Source: an uncultured Chitinophagaceae bacterium (GTDB taxonomy: Bacteria; Bacteroidota; Bacteroidia; Chitinophagales; Chitinophagaceae). Taken from it: a stretch of 39,671 nucleotides of DNA. A model generated the notes under the pieces. It was not told where the DNA came from. It made no database searches and saw only the letters and a program-made list of their open reading frames with translations. The stretch covers positions 1 to 39,671 of the forward strand of contig CALLZY010000224.1 of assembly GCA_937858715.1 (NCBI GenBank), written 5' to 3'. Shown one piece after another: positions 31,817 through 39,671 of the stretch. The translations under genes were made by a program, and so were the position numbers. Positions within the stretch are counted from its first letter, which is position 1; the number at the start of each line of letters is the position of its first letter.

Positions 31817-34135
31817 ATGAGGTTCCTTAAAACGATTTGCCTGTTGTTTGTTGCCACCAGTATTTTTTCACAAGAATTGAAAATTATTCCTAAACCGGTG
31901 GAAATAAAAAGAGATAATGGCTCCTTCCTGTTAACAAAAGAAATACTGATTGAACATAGTATTTCCACTAAAAAAGAAGCTTCATTTCTTCATAACTACC
32001 TGAAGAGTTATTATGGATTAGATCTTCAACTTACCACCAGTAATAAAGAGAAAAAAAAATCCATATTGTTAATTTCTGCCGGGGAACAGGAAAAGAAAGG
32101 ATTGTATGAATTGACATGCAGCAGTAAAGGCATTCTGATTGCTGGCGACAATGAAGGCGTTTTTTACGGTATTCAATCCCTCATCCAGCTTCTTCCAATC
32201 CAAAATCCAAAATCTAAAATCCAAAATTTACAAATCCCCCAACTCACTATCACCGACTACCCCCGCTTCCAGTACCGCGGCATGCACCTCGACTGCAGCC
32301 GTCATTTCTGGCCGGTTGATTTTGTAAAAAAATATATTGACTACCTCGCCTTGCATAAGTTCAACACTTTTCACTGGCATCTTACTGACGACCAGGGCTG
32401 GCGTATTGAAATAAAGAAGTATCCTAAACTCACATCAGTAGGTGGCTGGCGCAACGGCACCATTATTGGCCACTATCCGGGTACAGGAAATGATGGGTTA
32501 AAATACGGCGGGTATTATACACAGGAGCAAATAAAGGAAATTGTGAAATATGCAGCTGACCGCTATATTAATGTAATCCCAGAGATTGAAATGCCCGGTC
32601 ATTCATCTGCTGCTATTGCAGCTTATCCAGAACTGAGTTGTTTTCCTGATGAACCCACAATTAACTTTTACCCGAAACAATGCGAATGGAGCGGCGATAA
32701 AACCGGTAAACAGGTACAGCAAACATGGGGAGTGTTTGATGATGTGTTTTGTGCCGGGCAGGAAAATACTTTCACATTCATGGAAGATGTGATGGAGGAA
32801 GTACTGGCACTGTTTCCTTCAAAATATATACATGTGGGCGGTGATGAATGTCCGAAGGAAAACTGGAAACGTTGCACCAAATGCCAGCAGCGTATAAAAG
32901 ATAACAACCTGAAAGACGAACATGAACTGCAGAGTTATTTTATACAGCGGATGGAGAAGTACCTGAACAGGAATGGCCGAACACTTATTGGCTGGGACGA
33001 AATTCTTGAAGGTGGACTTGCCCCCAATGCCGTGGTAATGAGCTGGCGGGGCGAAGCTGGAGGTATAGAAGCAGCAAAGCAAAACCATGATGTGATAATG
33101 ACACCCGGAAACCCGGTTTACTTCGATTTCAGCCAAAGCGAAAACGAAGACAGCATAACCATTGGTGGCTACAATCCTATTGAAAAAGTATATGCATATG
33201 ACCCGGTACCAAAAGAACTGACCGGGGAACAGGCCAGGCATATTTTAGGAGCACAGGCCAATCTTTGGACAGAATACATCGGTAATACTAAAAAAGTTGA
33301 GTACATGATACTTCCCCGCATGGCCGCATTAAGCGAAGTATTGTGGAGCCAAAAAGAAAAAAAGGATTGGAAGAATTTTGAAACAAGATTAGCAGAGCAG
33401 TTTAAGAGATATGATTTGTGGAAAGCGAATTACAGTAAAGCGTATTATGATTTGAAAGCAACAGTCACCCCTGATAAATCTAATGATGGAGTTAATTGGA
33501 AAATTGAAACAAATTTTAAAAATGGATTTATCGGCCATACACTAACAAAAGGATCTAGCACTCCTTTACGATATAATAAGCCATTACAAATTAAAAAAAC
33601 GGATACCAGACAAGTATGTTTATTCGTGGACAACAAGCCGATTTCTTGTGTTAATCAAACGTTCCATTTCTCTAAATCCACCGGCAAAAAAATAACACTC
33701 ACAACCTCACCTTCTTCTAAATATCCCGGCGATGGTGCTTTTACTCTGATAAACGGTGTGATTAATGAAAAAGGCATGGCAAAAAGCAAAGAATTCCTCG
33801 GCTTTAGTGGTAACGACTGCGAAGTGATTATTGATTTAATAAAACCAGAAACTATCAGCAAAGTAGTGATGCATGGTCTGCGCCAGGAAGGCAGCTGGAT
33901 ATGGCAACCGCAGACAGTTGAAGCATTCGCCCTGAATGAAAAAGGCGAATGGCAGTCTTTAGGACTTACAGATGATTTTACCGGTAAAACAAATGGTACT
34001 ATGACTCTTGACTTTGAATCACTAAAAACTCAACAGGTAAAAGTCGTTATAAAAAACTGGGGCGAAATACCCACCGGAAACCCGGGAGCAGGAAATAAAG
34101 CATGGCTTTTTGTAGATGAGATAGAAGTAAATTAA
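31817..34135 (+). CDS. beta-N-acetylhexosaminidase (GH20), exported
   Basis: Releases terminal GlcNAc/GalNAc from chitin oligomers, glycans or peptidoglycan fragments. It has a signal peptide (MRFLKTICLLFVATSIFSQ), an N-terminal GH20b domain (about 20-150), a catalytic TIM barrel (about 155-510), and a beta-rich C-terminal region to 772 with an F5/8-type jelly roll (SWIWQPQTVEAF, FVDEIEVN). The catalytic pair is D343-E344 in HVGGDECPKE; FHWHLTDDQGWRIEIKKYP and GWDEILEGG are typical. An in-frame heptamer tract (32199-32226) codes the linker QNPKSKIQNLQ between the first two domains. The NagB fusion gene follows 95 bases later, completing an amino-sugar route. Confidence 0.94.
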   Translation: MRFLKTICLLFVATSIFSQELKIIPKPVEIKRDNGSFLLTKEILIEHSISTKKEASFLHNYLKSYYGLDLQLTTSNKEKKKSILLISAGEQEKKGLYELTCSSKGILIAGDNEGVFYGIQSLIQLLPIQNPKSKIQNLQIPQLTITDYPRFQYRGMHLDCSRHFWPVDFVKKYIDYLALHKFNTFHWHLTDDQGWRIEIKKYPKLTSVGGWRNGTIIGHYPGTGNDGLKYGGYYTQEQIKEIVKYAADRYINVIPEIEMPGHSSAAIAAYPELSCFPDEPTINFYPKQCEWSGDKTGKQVQQTWGVFDDVFCAGQENTFTFMEDVMEEVLALFPSKYIHVGGDECPKENWKRCTKCQQRIKDNNLKDEHELQSYFIQRMEKYLNRNGRTLIGWDEILEGGLAPNAVVMSWRGEAGGIEAAKQNHDVIMTPGNPVYFDFSQSENEDSITIGGYNPIEKVYAYDPVPKELTGEQARHILGAQANLWTEYIGNTKKVEYMILPRMAALSEVLWSQKEKKDWKNFETRLAEQFKRYDLWKANYSKAYYDLKATVTPDKSNDGVNWKIETNFKNGFIGHTLTKGSSTPLRYNKPLQIKKTDTRQVCLFVDNKPISCVNQTFHFSKSTGKKITLTTSPSSKYPGDGAFTLINGVINEKGMAKSKEFLGFSGNDCEVIIDLIKPETISKVVMHGLRQEGSWIWQPQTVEAFALNEKGEWQSLGLTDDFTGKTNGTMTLDFESLKTQQVKVVIKNWGEIPTGNPGAGNKAWLFVDEIEVN
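32199..32226 (+). repeat. four tandem TCCAAAA heptamers inside the hexosaminidase gene
   Basis: Units TCCAAAA, TCCAAAA, TCTAAAA, TCCAAAA run without interruption. Seven is not a multiple of three, so gain or loss of one unit would shift the reading frame. Confidence 0.85.
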
Positions 34136-34202
34136 TTAGAAATATAGGCTTAGAAACTGCAATAACCTGCAAAAAACCGCATAAACCTTCACTTTAAAAC
34201 TT

Positions 34203-34210
34203 TAAATTTG
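34203..34210 (+). promoter_or_regulatory. -7 promoter motif of the nagB fusion gene
   Basis: TAAATTTG matches TAnnTTTG. It includes the first base of the GTG (34210) that opens the longest frame, so the real start must be the ATG at 34231. No clear -33 is seen. Confidence 0.55.
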
Positions 34211-34230
34211 TGAAGCAAAAAAACAAACCA

Positions 34231-36159
34231 ATGGCAAAAAAAGCCGCTGCCTTCGACCTCACCGACAGCTTTGAAAAAATTCCGGTAAAGATTTTTAATA
34301 CCCCGAAAGATGGTTCTCTTTTCGTGGCAAAAGAGATTGCCGCCATCATCAGGGAGAAGCAAAAGAAAAAAGAAAAATGTGTGCTGGGCCTTGCTACCGG
34401 TTCTACTCCTATTACGCTGTATGCGGAACTGGTGCGTATGCACAAAGAGGAAAAACTAAGTTTTAAAAACGTTATCACTTTCAACCTCGATGAGTATTAC
34501 CCGATAGATAACGATGCGTTGCAAAGCTATAACCGTTTTATGCGGGTGAACCTTTTCAATCATATTGACATTAATCCCAAAAACATTCATATCCCCAACG
34601 GGGAAATAAACAAAGATGATATTAAAGAGCATTGCCGTCAGTATGAAAAAATGATTAAAGATGCAGGCGGTATTGACGTACAAATTCTTGGCATTGGTGT
34701 TAATGGTCACATTGGTTTCAATGAACCCGGTTCTGGTTTGATTTCAAAAACCAGGCTAACGACACTGGCAAACTCTACAAGAATTGCCAATGCTTATGAG
34801 TTTGCCAATATCTCGCAAGTTCCCCGTCTCGCTATAACTATGGGCATCAGCACCATTATGCAATCAAAAAAAGTATTGCTGATGGCATGGGGCAATTCAA
34901 AAGCTCCGGTTGTAAAAAAAGCTGTCGAAGAAGATGATACAGAATTTGTACCGGCTTCATTACTGCAAAACCATGATGATGTAACCTTTGTGGTTGACAA
35001 TGCCGCTGCTGCTGAATTAACCCGCATCAAGTCGCCATGGCTTACAGGAGATTGTGACTGGACTGATAAGATGATAAAAAAAGCTGTGGTTAATATGGCT
35101 TTGAAACTAAAGAAACCTGTACTCAGTCTTACCAACACCGATTATAATGAATACGGCTTAAGCGATTTGCTGGTTGAAAAAGGTGAAGCCTATGAGATAA
35201 ACCTCCAGGTTTATTATATGTTGCGAGATTCCATCACCGGCTGGCCGGGAGGAAAACCAGATGTTGAATTGCCAACACATCCCGAGCGGTCAACACCATA
35301 TCCCAAAAAAGTGGTGCTTTTTTCACCACATCCTGATGATGACATCATCAGCATGGGAGGCACATTTCAGCGGCTTCACGACCAGGGGCATGACGTACAT
35401 GTAGGATACCAAACCAGCGGTAACATTGCGGTGACCGATGAATTTGTTACCCGTTTCCTTGATTTTGCCGTAGGCTTTGAGCAGATAGCAGGTATTGATA
35501 CCAGCAAATCAGGTAAGATTCTCGACAATGCGAGAAAATTCATTGCGAAGAAAAAATCCAACCAGGTTGATACACCTGTTATCCGTGCCATAAAAGGATT
35601 AATAAGGCAGGGTGAAGCCAAAGCTACATGCCGCTATGTTGGTATTAAGGAAGATAATGTTCATTTCATGAATCTTCCCTTCTACGAAACCGGCACTATT
35701 GAGAAAAAACCAATGGGAGAAAAAGATGTGAAGATTACCATAGAACTTCTTCGCAGAATAAAGCCGCACCAGGTGTATTGTGCCGGTGATTTTGCAGACC
35801 CGCATGGCACACATAAAGTTTGCTTTAACGTGGTGCTGGAAGCATTGCAGCGGATAAAAGCTGCTGGTGACGAATGGATCAGTGATTGCTGGTTATGGTT
35901 GTATAAAGGAGCCTGGCAGGAATGGAATATTGAAGAAATTGAAATGGCTATACCCATGAGTCCCGACCAGGTATTGCAAAAGAGAAATGGCATTTTCATC
36001 CACCAGTCGCAAAAAGATATGGTGCCCTTCCAGGGAAGTGATTCAAGAGAGTTCTGGCAGCGGGCCGAAGAAAGAAATGCCGCAACCGCTGCACTTTACG
36101 CCGACCTTGGTCTTACTCACTACGCAGCTATGGAGGCCTTTGTGAGGTACGAGTATTGA
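34231..36159 (+). CDS. nagB: glucosamine-6-phosphate deaminase fused to a PIG-L deacetylase-like domain
   Basis: The N-terminal part (about 1-270) is NagB, converting glucosamine-6-P to fructose-6-P and ammonia: VLGLATGSTPITLYAEL, FNLDEYYPI with the catalytic Asp, GIGVNGHIGFNEPGS. From about residue 360 follows a PIG-L/LmbE-type domain with SPHPDDDIISMGG, DPHGTHKVCF and conserved surroundings. The fusion is usual in Bacteroidota. The PIG-L part could act as a GlcNAc-6-P deacetylase, which would put both steps in one chain; that is inferred. ATG at 34231 is preferred because the GTG at 34210 overlaps the promoter. Confidence 0.93.
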   Translation: MAKKAAAFDLTDSFEKIPVKIFNTPKDGSLFVAKEIAAIIREKQKKKEKCVLGLATGSTPITLYAELVRMHKEEKLSFKNVITFNLDEYYPIDNDALQSYNRFMRVNLFNHIDINPKNIHIPNGEINKDDIKEHCRQYEKMIKDAGGIDVQILGIGVNGHIGFNEPGSGLISKTRLTTLANSTRIANAYEFANISQVPRLAITMGISTIMQSKKVLLMAWGNSKAPVVKKAVEEDDTEFVPASLLQNHDDVTFVVDNAAAAELTRIKSPWLTGDCDWTDKMIKKAVVNMALKLKKPVLSLTNTDYNEYGLSDLLVEKGEAYEINLQVYYMLRDSITGWPGGKPDVELPTHPERSTPYPKKVVLFSPHPDDDIISMGGTFQRLHDQGHDVHVGYQTSGNIAVTDEFVTRFLDFAVGFEQIAGIDTSKSGKILDNARKFIAKKKSNQVDTPVIRAIKGLIRQGEAKATCRYVGIKEDNVHFMNLPFYETGTIEKKPMGEKDVKITIELLRRIKPHQVYCAGDFADPHGTHKVCFNVVLEALQRIKAAGDEWISDCWLWLYKGAWQEWNIEEIEMAIPMSPDQVLQKRNGIFIHQSQKDMVPFQGSDSREFWQRAEERNAATAALYADLGLTHYAAMEAFVRYEY

Positions 36160-36174
36160 CAGAAAAATTAAAAA

Positions 36175-36198
36175 TAAAAGCCTCCCGTTTGGGAGGCT
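36175..36198 (-). terminator. terminator after tRNA-Arg
   Basis: On the minus strand a perfect 8-bp stem (AGCCTCCC with GGGAGGCT, 4-base loop) is followed by TTTATTTTTAATTTTT. It lies 7 bases after the tRNA 3' end. It may also weakly end the converging nagB transcript, but the plus strand lacks a T-run. Confidence 0.85.
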
Positions 36199-36205
36199 TG
36201 CTTCG

Positions 36206-36279
36206 TGACCCCGTCAGGATTCAAACCTGAAACCTTTTGATCCGTAGTCAAATGCTCTATTCAGTTGAGCTACGGGGCC
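36206..36279 (-). tRNA. tRNA-Arg(ACG)
   Basis: A 74-base cloverleaf on the minus strand. The acceptor GGCCCCG pairs with CGGGGTC (one G-T) and the discriminator is A. The D-loop region is TAGCTCAACTGAATAGAGC, the anticodon stem TTTGA/TCAAA with loop CTACGGA (anticodon ACG, read as inosine after editing by TadA), and the T-arm CAGGTTTGAATCCTG. CCA is not encoded. It has its own promoter and terminator. Confidence 0.95.
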
Positions 36280-36294
36280 GACGTTATTGGGCGG

Positions 36295-36324
36295 CAAATA
36301 TAGGGCAATTTACTGATTAACAAA
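36295..36324 (-). promoter_or_regulatory. promoter of tRNA-Arg
   Basis: On the minus strand TTTG (36324-36321), 18 bases, then TATATTTG (36302-36295), both matching the Bacteroidota consensus. Transcription would start about 10 bases before the mature 5' end. Confidence 0.75.
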
Positions 36325-36335
36325 AGCCGTTTCGT

Positions 36336-37133
36336 TCATTTTCCGGTTAAGCCAAGCAGCAATTCCGGCTCATTAGTAGTAATGTATTCAAATTTATTCT
36401 TCAGTAACCATTCAAGGTCTGTTTTCTCATTAACTGTCCAGGCATTCAGCAGTATTTTCTGCTGTTTTGCTATATCAATCCAGTCAGGGTTTTTCTTGAA
36501 TACAGAATAATGATAATCTGCACCATTGATGCCTTCTTTTTTCAATTCTGCCGGAGACTTGTCACCTTCAAGGTATTGAACTACGGCTGCCGGATCTTTT
36601 TCTTTTATCTTCTTTAAAATATCAAAATCGAAACTGATATAGCAAACCATTTTTGATGCACTAATACCCTGCACCAGGTTTACAACCTGCCCTGCAATGA
36701 ACCTGGCCCTGTCTTTACTGATATCAGACGGTTTTATCTCAATAACCAGCAAGGTCTTTTTATTGTTTTCTAATCCTGCTAAAATATATTCCCGCAAGGT
36801 GGGCAATGTTTCACCATTCGGTAGTTTTACAGAACTCAACTGGGAATAAGTTGATTTGTCAATCTGCATTTTATTGTAATGCGGGTCATGATTCACCACC
36901 AGCGAATCATCAGCAGTCATCCTTACATCAAACTCTGAACCGGCACAGCCCAACGCTATTGCCTGCTTTAATGCTGCAATAGAATTTTGCGGCAGATTAT
37001 TCAGTTTCCAGGCACCACGGTGCGCCACAACAGTATTGTCGGCAAACCCAGCCTTTCCGGAATATGTATTATAAGGCATCTTACAGGAAGCTATTAAAGT
37101 GAAAAGAATAATGATATACATGTATTTCTTCAT
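36336..37133 (-). CDS. glycerophosphodiester phosphodiesterase lipoprotein
   Basis: Hydrolyses glycerophosphodiesters to glycerol-3-phosphate and an alcohol, probably at the outer or inner membrane. The start at 37133 gives MKKYMYIIILFTLIASCKMP, a lipoprotein signal with Cys at residue 17; the longer frame is rejected. Catalytic blocks: VVAHRGAW, PQNSIAALKQAI, GSEFDVRMTADDSLVVNHDP, LLVIEIKP and LNAWTVNEKTDLEWLL. The first motif reads PQNS in place of the common PENT, a mild change. Length 265. A -7 motif lies at 37151-37158. Confidence 0.93.
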   Translation of the reverse strand: MKKYMYIIILFTLIASCKMPYNTYSGKAGFADNTVVAHRGAWKLNNLPQNSIAALKQAIALGCAGSEFDVRMTADDSLVVNHDPHYNKMQIDKSTYSQLSSVKLPNGETLPTLREYILAGLENNKKTLLVIEIKPSDISKDRARFIAGQVVNLVQGISASKMVCYISFDFDILKKIKEKDPAAVVQYLEGDKSPAELKKEGINGADYHYSVFKKNPDWIDIAKQQKILLNAWTVNEKTDLEWLLKNKFEYITTNEPELLLGLTGK

Positions 37134-37150
37134 CGCAGTATTTTTCAGGA

Positions 37151-37158
37151 CAAAAATA
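37151..37158 (-). promoter_or_regulatory. -7 promoter motif of the glycerophosphodiesterase gene
   Basis: The minus strand reads TATTTTTG, 17 bases before the ATG at 37133. No -33 TTTG is seen at the right distance. Confidence 0.45.
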
Positions 37159-37210
37159 GGCATCGCAAGCCGGTTTGGCCGGATGGCTTTTTTATTTCTT
37201 CAGGCAGTCA

Positions 37211-37218
37211 TACATTTG
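37211..37218 (+). promoter_or_regulatory. -7 promoter motif of rlmH
   Basis: TACATTTG matches TAnnTTTG, 27 bases before the ATG of rlmH. Only a T-rich run lies at the -33 position. Confidence 0.45.
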
Positions 37219-37245
37219 AAAGTAAATTAATCGCCATTAATTAAA

Positions 37246-37719
37246 ATGAAAATCTCCTTCTGGTCTGTTGGCAAAGCACATGAGCCTTATGTAAAAGCAG
37301 GTGTGGAAGATTTCACCCGCCGCATCTCAAGATACTATAAGGTGGAGTGGAGCCTTATTCCGGCTCCCAAAAATGCCGGGATGCTTAGTGAAATGGACCT
37401 GAAGAAAAAAGAAGGGGACATCATACTGGAATGGCTGGACAAAGATGATTACTTAGTAGTGCTGGACGAAAGGGGAAAACAGGTAAGCTCTGAAGGACTG
37501 GCCAGTTTTTTGCAGGCGAGGGCCAATGAAAGTACAAAGCAGGTTATCTTCTTAATCGGCGGTGCTTTTGGTGTAAGTGACGAAGTGATGAAGCGGGCCG
37601 ACTATAAATGGAGCCTGTCGCAATTGGTTTTTCCACACCAGTTAGTACGCATCATCCTTGCTGAGCAAGTGTACCGGGCCTGCACTATTTTAAAGAACGA
37701 AAAATATCATCATAAATAA
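37246..37719 (+). CDS. rlmH: 23S rRNA (pseudouridine1915-N3)-methyltransferase RlmH
   Basis: A SPOUT methyltransferase that modifies pseudouridine 1915 in helix 69 of 23S rRNA in assembled ribosomes. It begins MKISFWSVGKAHEPYVKAGV and carries the knot and SAM-binding blocks YLVVLDERGKQVSSEGLA, VIFLIGGAFGVSDEV, WSLSQLVFPHQLVRIILAEQ, and ends YRACTILKNEKYHHK. The length of 157 is standard. The rhomboid gene follows 30 bases later and may be read from the same promoter. Confidence 0.97.
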   Translation: MKISFWSVGKAHEPYVKAGVEDFTRRISRYYKVEWSLIPAPKNAGMLSEMDLKKKEGDIILEWLDKDDYLVVLDERGKQVSSEGLASFLQARANESTKQVIFLIGGAFGVSDEVMKRADYKWSLSQLVFPHQLVRIILAEQVYRACTILKNEKYHHK

Positions 37720-37749
37720 TTCCTTCAACACTATATAGTTTTATTTTTT

Positions 37750-38367
37750 ATGGAGCATCTTTCTATTACAATTGTAATTATTATTATTACAGTACTGGTT
37801 TCCCTTGGCGCATTTAACAATCAGAAAATGATGGACGATTTAATCTTCTACCCACCTGCCATTACACAGCGAAAACAATGGTATCGGTTTCTCACCTCAG
37901 GTTTTTTACATGCTGATTATCCGCACCTTATTTTTAACATGCTCACACTTTACTTCTTTGGAGAAATGATGGAAAGTTTGTATTCCTTATATCTTGGCAA
38001 GTTAGGCTTCTTGATTTTTTATTTTGGTGGGATTATTTTTTCAGGGATACCTTCATTTATTAAACATCGTAACAGCTACCACTACAGGAGTCTTGGGGCC
38101 TCGGGCGGTGTTTCAGCTGTGGTATTCGCTTTTATTCTTTTTGCACCTTGGGAATGGTTTTCTTTTCCACCTGTACCAGCAATTATTTATGGGGTCCTTT
38201 ATATGGCTTACTCAGCATATATGTCAAAGAAAGGGTCTGACAATATCAATCATGATGCACACCTTTGGGGAGCAATATATGGGATAGCTTTTACCATCAT
38301 AATGGAACCAAAAGTTATCAACCTGTTTTTGGAATTGGTTACTCACCCAAAAGGCCCCGGAGGCTAA
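37750..38367 (+). CDS. rhomboid-family intramembrane serine protease
   Basis: A six-helix membrane protease. The family landmarks are present: HADYPHLIFNMLTLYFFG (HxxxxHLxxNM) in the second helix, the catalytic serine Ser118 in LGASGGVSAVVF, and the partner histidine His171 in HDAHLWGAIYG. No extra domain is fused, and the length of 205 fits the minimal bacterial form. Substrates are unknown. It converges with tilS; the stop codons share CTAA, a 4-base overlap. Confidence 0.93.
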   Translation: MEHLSITIVIIIITVLVSLGAFNNQKMMDDLIFYPPAITQRKQWYRFLTSGFLHADYPHLIFNMLTLYFFGEMMESLYSLYLGKLGFLIFYFGGIIFSGIPSFIKHRNSYHYRSLGASGGVSAVVFAFILFAPWEWFSFPPVPAIIYGVLYMAYSAYMSKKGSDNINHDAHLWGAIYGIAFTIIMEPKVINLFLELVTHPKGPGG

Positions 38368-39671
38368 TCAGAATAGGTAATTGTTAATTTTTTTTGAGTT
38401 CTATCAGTAATCTTAAACCGTTCATCAATGCGGTAGCCTATTACCCAGATAATCCGTTTGTTGCTTTCAAGCACCCAAACTTTCTCTTTTGCGGATTTGG
38501 ACAGTTTCAGGTCAATTAAGAACCGGGCAACTTTCTTTTTCTTCTTCATACCAAGGGGATAGAAATAATCGCCGGTTTTCCATTTACGCAGCAGCAGCGG
38601 AAATGTGATATCTTTTAAATCAAGCATCGCAGTCTCAGGGCTTGTTGCATGTGGCTTACTGCTTGCAGCCTTCTTTATCTGCAGCTTTCCTAAAGCAAAC
38701 AACACTTCTTTATCTCCTTCTTCAATTACAATATTTTCTGAAACCTCTCCACTTGCCGGACTTATAATGAACCAATGCCGGTGCCGGATAATATTATGCG
38801 TTTTTGCAGGCGAAACAATGTAACTGCCCGTTTCGCTAAGGGAAAGTTTTATTACTTCATCCACCTGCTTTTCGGTAAAGCCATAAGGTGAAATGATCTC
38901 ATAAATCAATGCCCGGTTATTATATCCCATCAGTTGCTTAACCGGAATATGTATCTCATCCCCTTTTGCCTTGCACAGCTTTTTCTTTAATTCACCAACA
39001 GTGAGCTGGTATAGTTTTTCAATCTCTTTAAACCGGCTGATATTGTCCTGCAGGTTATCATTTACCTGCGGATACACTTTTGCAATCGCCGGCAAAAGTT
39101 CATTCCTGAAAAAATTTCTTGTGTATTTTGAAGACTGGTTCGATGAATCTTCAACGAATGACAGTTTATGTTCTTCTGCAAAAGCCAGCAGTGCTGCTTT
39201 TGTAAAACCGAGCAATGGTCTTCTTATATAACCAGTCTTTTCCGGAATACCTGTTAGGCCATGCAGGCCTGTTCCCCGGAAAAAATTCATCAGCAAGGTC
39301 TCGTTATTGTCATCTGCATGATGGGCGGTGAGGAGGTACTTGAAAGATTGATTAGCTGGTTGTTTAATAAGTTCACTGAACCAATCATAACGGAGTTTTC
39401 GTGCCGCCTCCTGGATAGATAACTTATTTTCTTCAGCAAATTTTTGGGTATCAAATTTCCTGACCTTTACTTCAACCTTATACTTATCGGCCAGGCTTTT
39501 TACAAAAACCTCATCCCATTCGCTTTCCTCACCTCTTAACTGAAAGTTGCAATGGGCAATAGCAAAACCGAACCCCGCCTGATGGCACAGTTCGCACAGC
39601 ACAACAGAATCCAGGCCGCCGCTTACAGCAAGCAGCAAACTGTCCTTTACGGTAAAAAGATTTTTCTTCTT
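38364..39671 (-). CDS. tilS: tRNA(Ile)-lysidine synthetase, 5' end outside the window
   Basis: TilS converts C34 of the tRNA-Ile CAU anticodon to lysidine, changing its reading from AUG to AUA; it is essential in most bacteria. The frame is open to the right edge, with KKKNLFTVKDSLLLAVSGG visible there, so the true start lies beyond it; the TTG at 39638 is not a start. The PP-loop SGGLDS is followed by AHCNFQLRGEES, LLTAHHADDNNETLLMNFFRG, GIPEKTGYIRRPLLGFTK, FVEDSSNQSSKYTRNFFRNELLP and a complete C-terminal TilS domain (LLLRKWKTGDYFYPLGMKKKKK, then ARFLIDLKLS). Confidence 0.95.
   Translation of the reverse strand, partial: KKKNLFTVKDSLLLAVSGGLDSVVLCELCHQAGFGFAIAHCNFQLRGEESEWDEVFVKSLADKYKVEVKVRKFDTQKFAEENKLSIQEAARKLRYDWFSELIKQPANQSFKYLLTAHHADDNNETLLMNFFRGTGLHGLTGIPEKTGYIRRPLLGFTKAALLAFAEEHKLSFVEDSSNQSSKYTRNFFRNELLPAIAKVYPQVNDNLQDNISRFKEIEKLYQLTVGELKKKLCKAKGDEIHIPVKQLMGYNNRALIYEIISPYGFTEKQVDEVIKLSLSETGSYIVSPAKTHNIIRHRHWFIISPASGEVSENIVIEEGDKEVLFALGKLQIKKAASSKPHATSPETAMLDLKDITFPLLLRKWKTGDYFYPLGMKKKKKVARFLIDLKLSKSAKEKVWVLESNKRIIWVIGYRIDERFKITDRTQKKLTITYSD

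Noticed and set aside
37168-37195. Hairpin-like stretch with CCGG-N5-CCGG and a following T-run between glycerophosphodiesterase and rlmH
   Set aside because: It lies between divergent promoters, where no rightward transcript is expected to end; the stem is short and not uniform.
1-39671. CRISPR array, insertion sequence, prophage or defence system
   Set aside because: No regularly spaced direct repeats, transposase, integrase, toxin-antitoxin pair or restriction genes were found. The tandem repeats seen are within coding sequences.

Overview
The window looks like a chromosomal segment of a Bacteroidota bacterium, most likely of the Chitinophagaceae. The signs are a type IX secretion protein (PorQ), PorT-like outer-membrane barrels, a parA-parB-DUF5683-dapB cluster, a NagB fused to a PIG-L-like domain, signal peptides ending in AQ, and several promoters of the Bacteroidota kind (TTTG, about 18-20 bases, TAnnTTTG). 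Family-level placement is an inference. Most of the window has a GC content near 45 percent by eye. Two genes, at 114-1115 and 28144-28593, are clearly AT-richer.

Layout. Positions 1-1115: the first codons of an unidentified leftward gene, then an exported DsbA/FrnE-like thiol oxidoreductase. Positions 1173-8172 run leftward: porQ, lon, a PorT-like barrel, an unrecognised outer-membrane protein and a membrane-anchored metallophosphoesterase. Positions 8265-14663 run rightward: a UPF0173 hydrolase, parA, parB, DUF5683, dapB, then a TPR sensor kinase overlapping dapB by 4 bases and its LuxR-type regulator. Positions 14699-16907 run leftward: rpsG and rpsL as a closed two-gene unit, then ilvE. 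Positions 16980-20079 run rightward: a protein with a psi (HolD)-like look, rdgB, an ECF sigma factor, its putative membrane anti-sigma partner and a hotdog thioesterase. Positions 20089-27404 alternate: gamma-glutamyltransferase, a PepSY-like lipoprotein, a glycine-rich RRM protein, an FKBP-type isomerase, a type I pullulanase and a four-domain beta-gamma crystallin protein. Positions 27401-31766 hold cutC, an orphan, glycosylasparaginase, an FMN reductase, a pirin and an NTF2-like protein. Positions 31817-36159 hold a GH20 hexosaminidase and the NagB fusion, which together make an amino-sugar release and catabolism pair. The end holds tRNA-Arg(ACG), a glycerophosphodiesterase lipoprotein, rlmH, a rhomboid protease and tilS, whose 5' end lies outside the window.

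There is no CRISPR array, transposase, integrase, phage module or recognisable defence island. Nearly all of it is housekeeping and cell-envelope biology. The best candidates for something under-described are the HolD-like protein upstream of rdgB, the exact 32-residue PPExxW repeat in the putative anti-sigma protein, a slippage-prone heptamer repeat inside the hexosaminidase, and an E. coli-style -35/-10 promoter in front of lon. No stretch longer than about 200 bases lacks a gene or RNA. The largest gaps (4779-4972, 5558-5697, 6757-6918, 36160-36335) hold regulatory sites, a tRNA or featureless AT-rich DNA.
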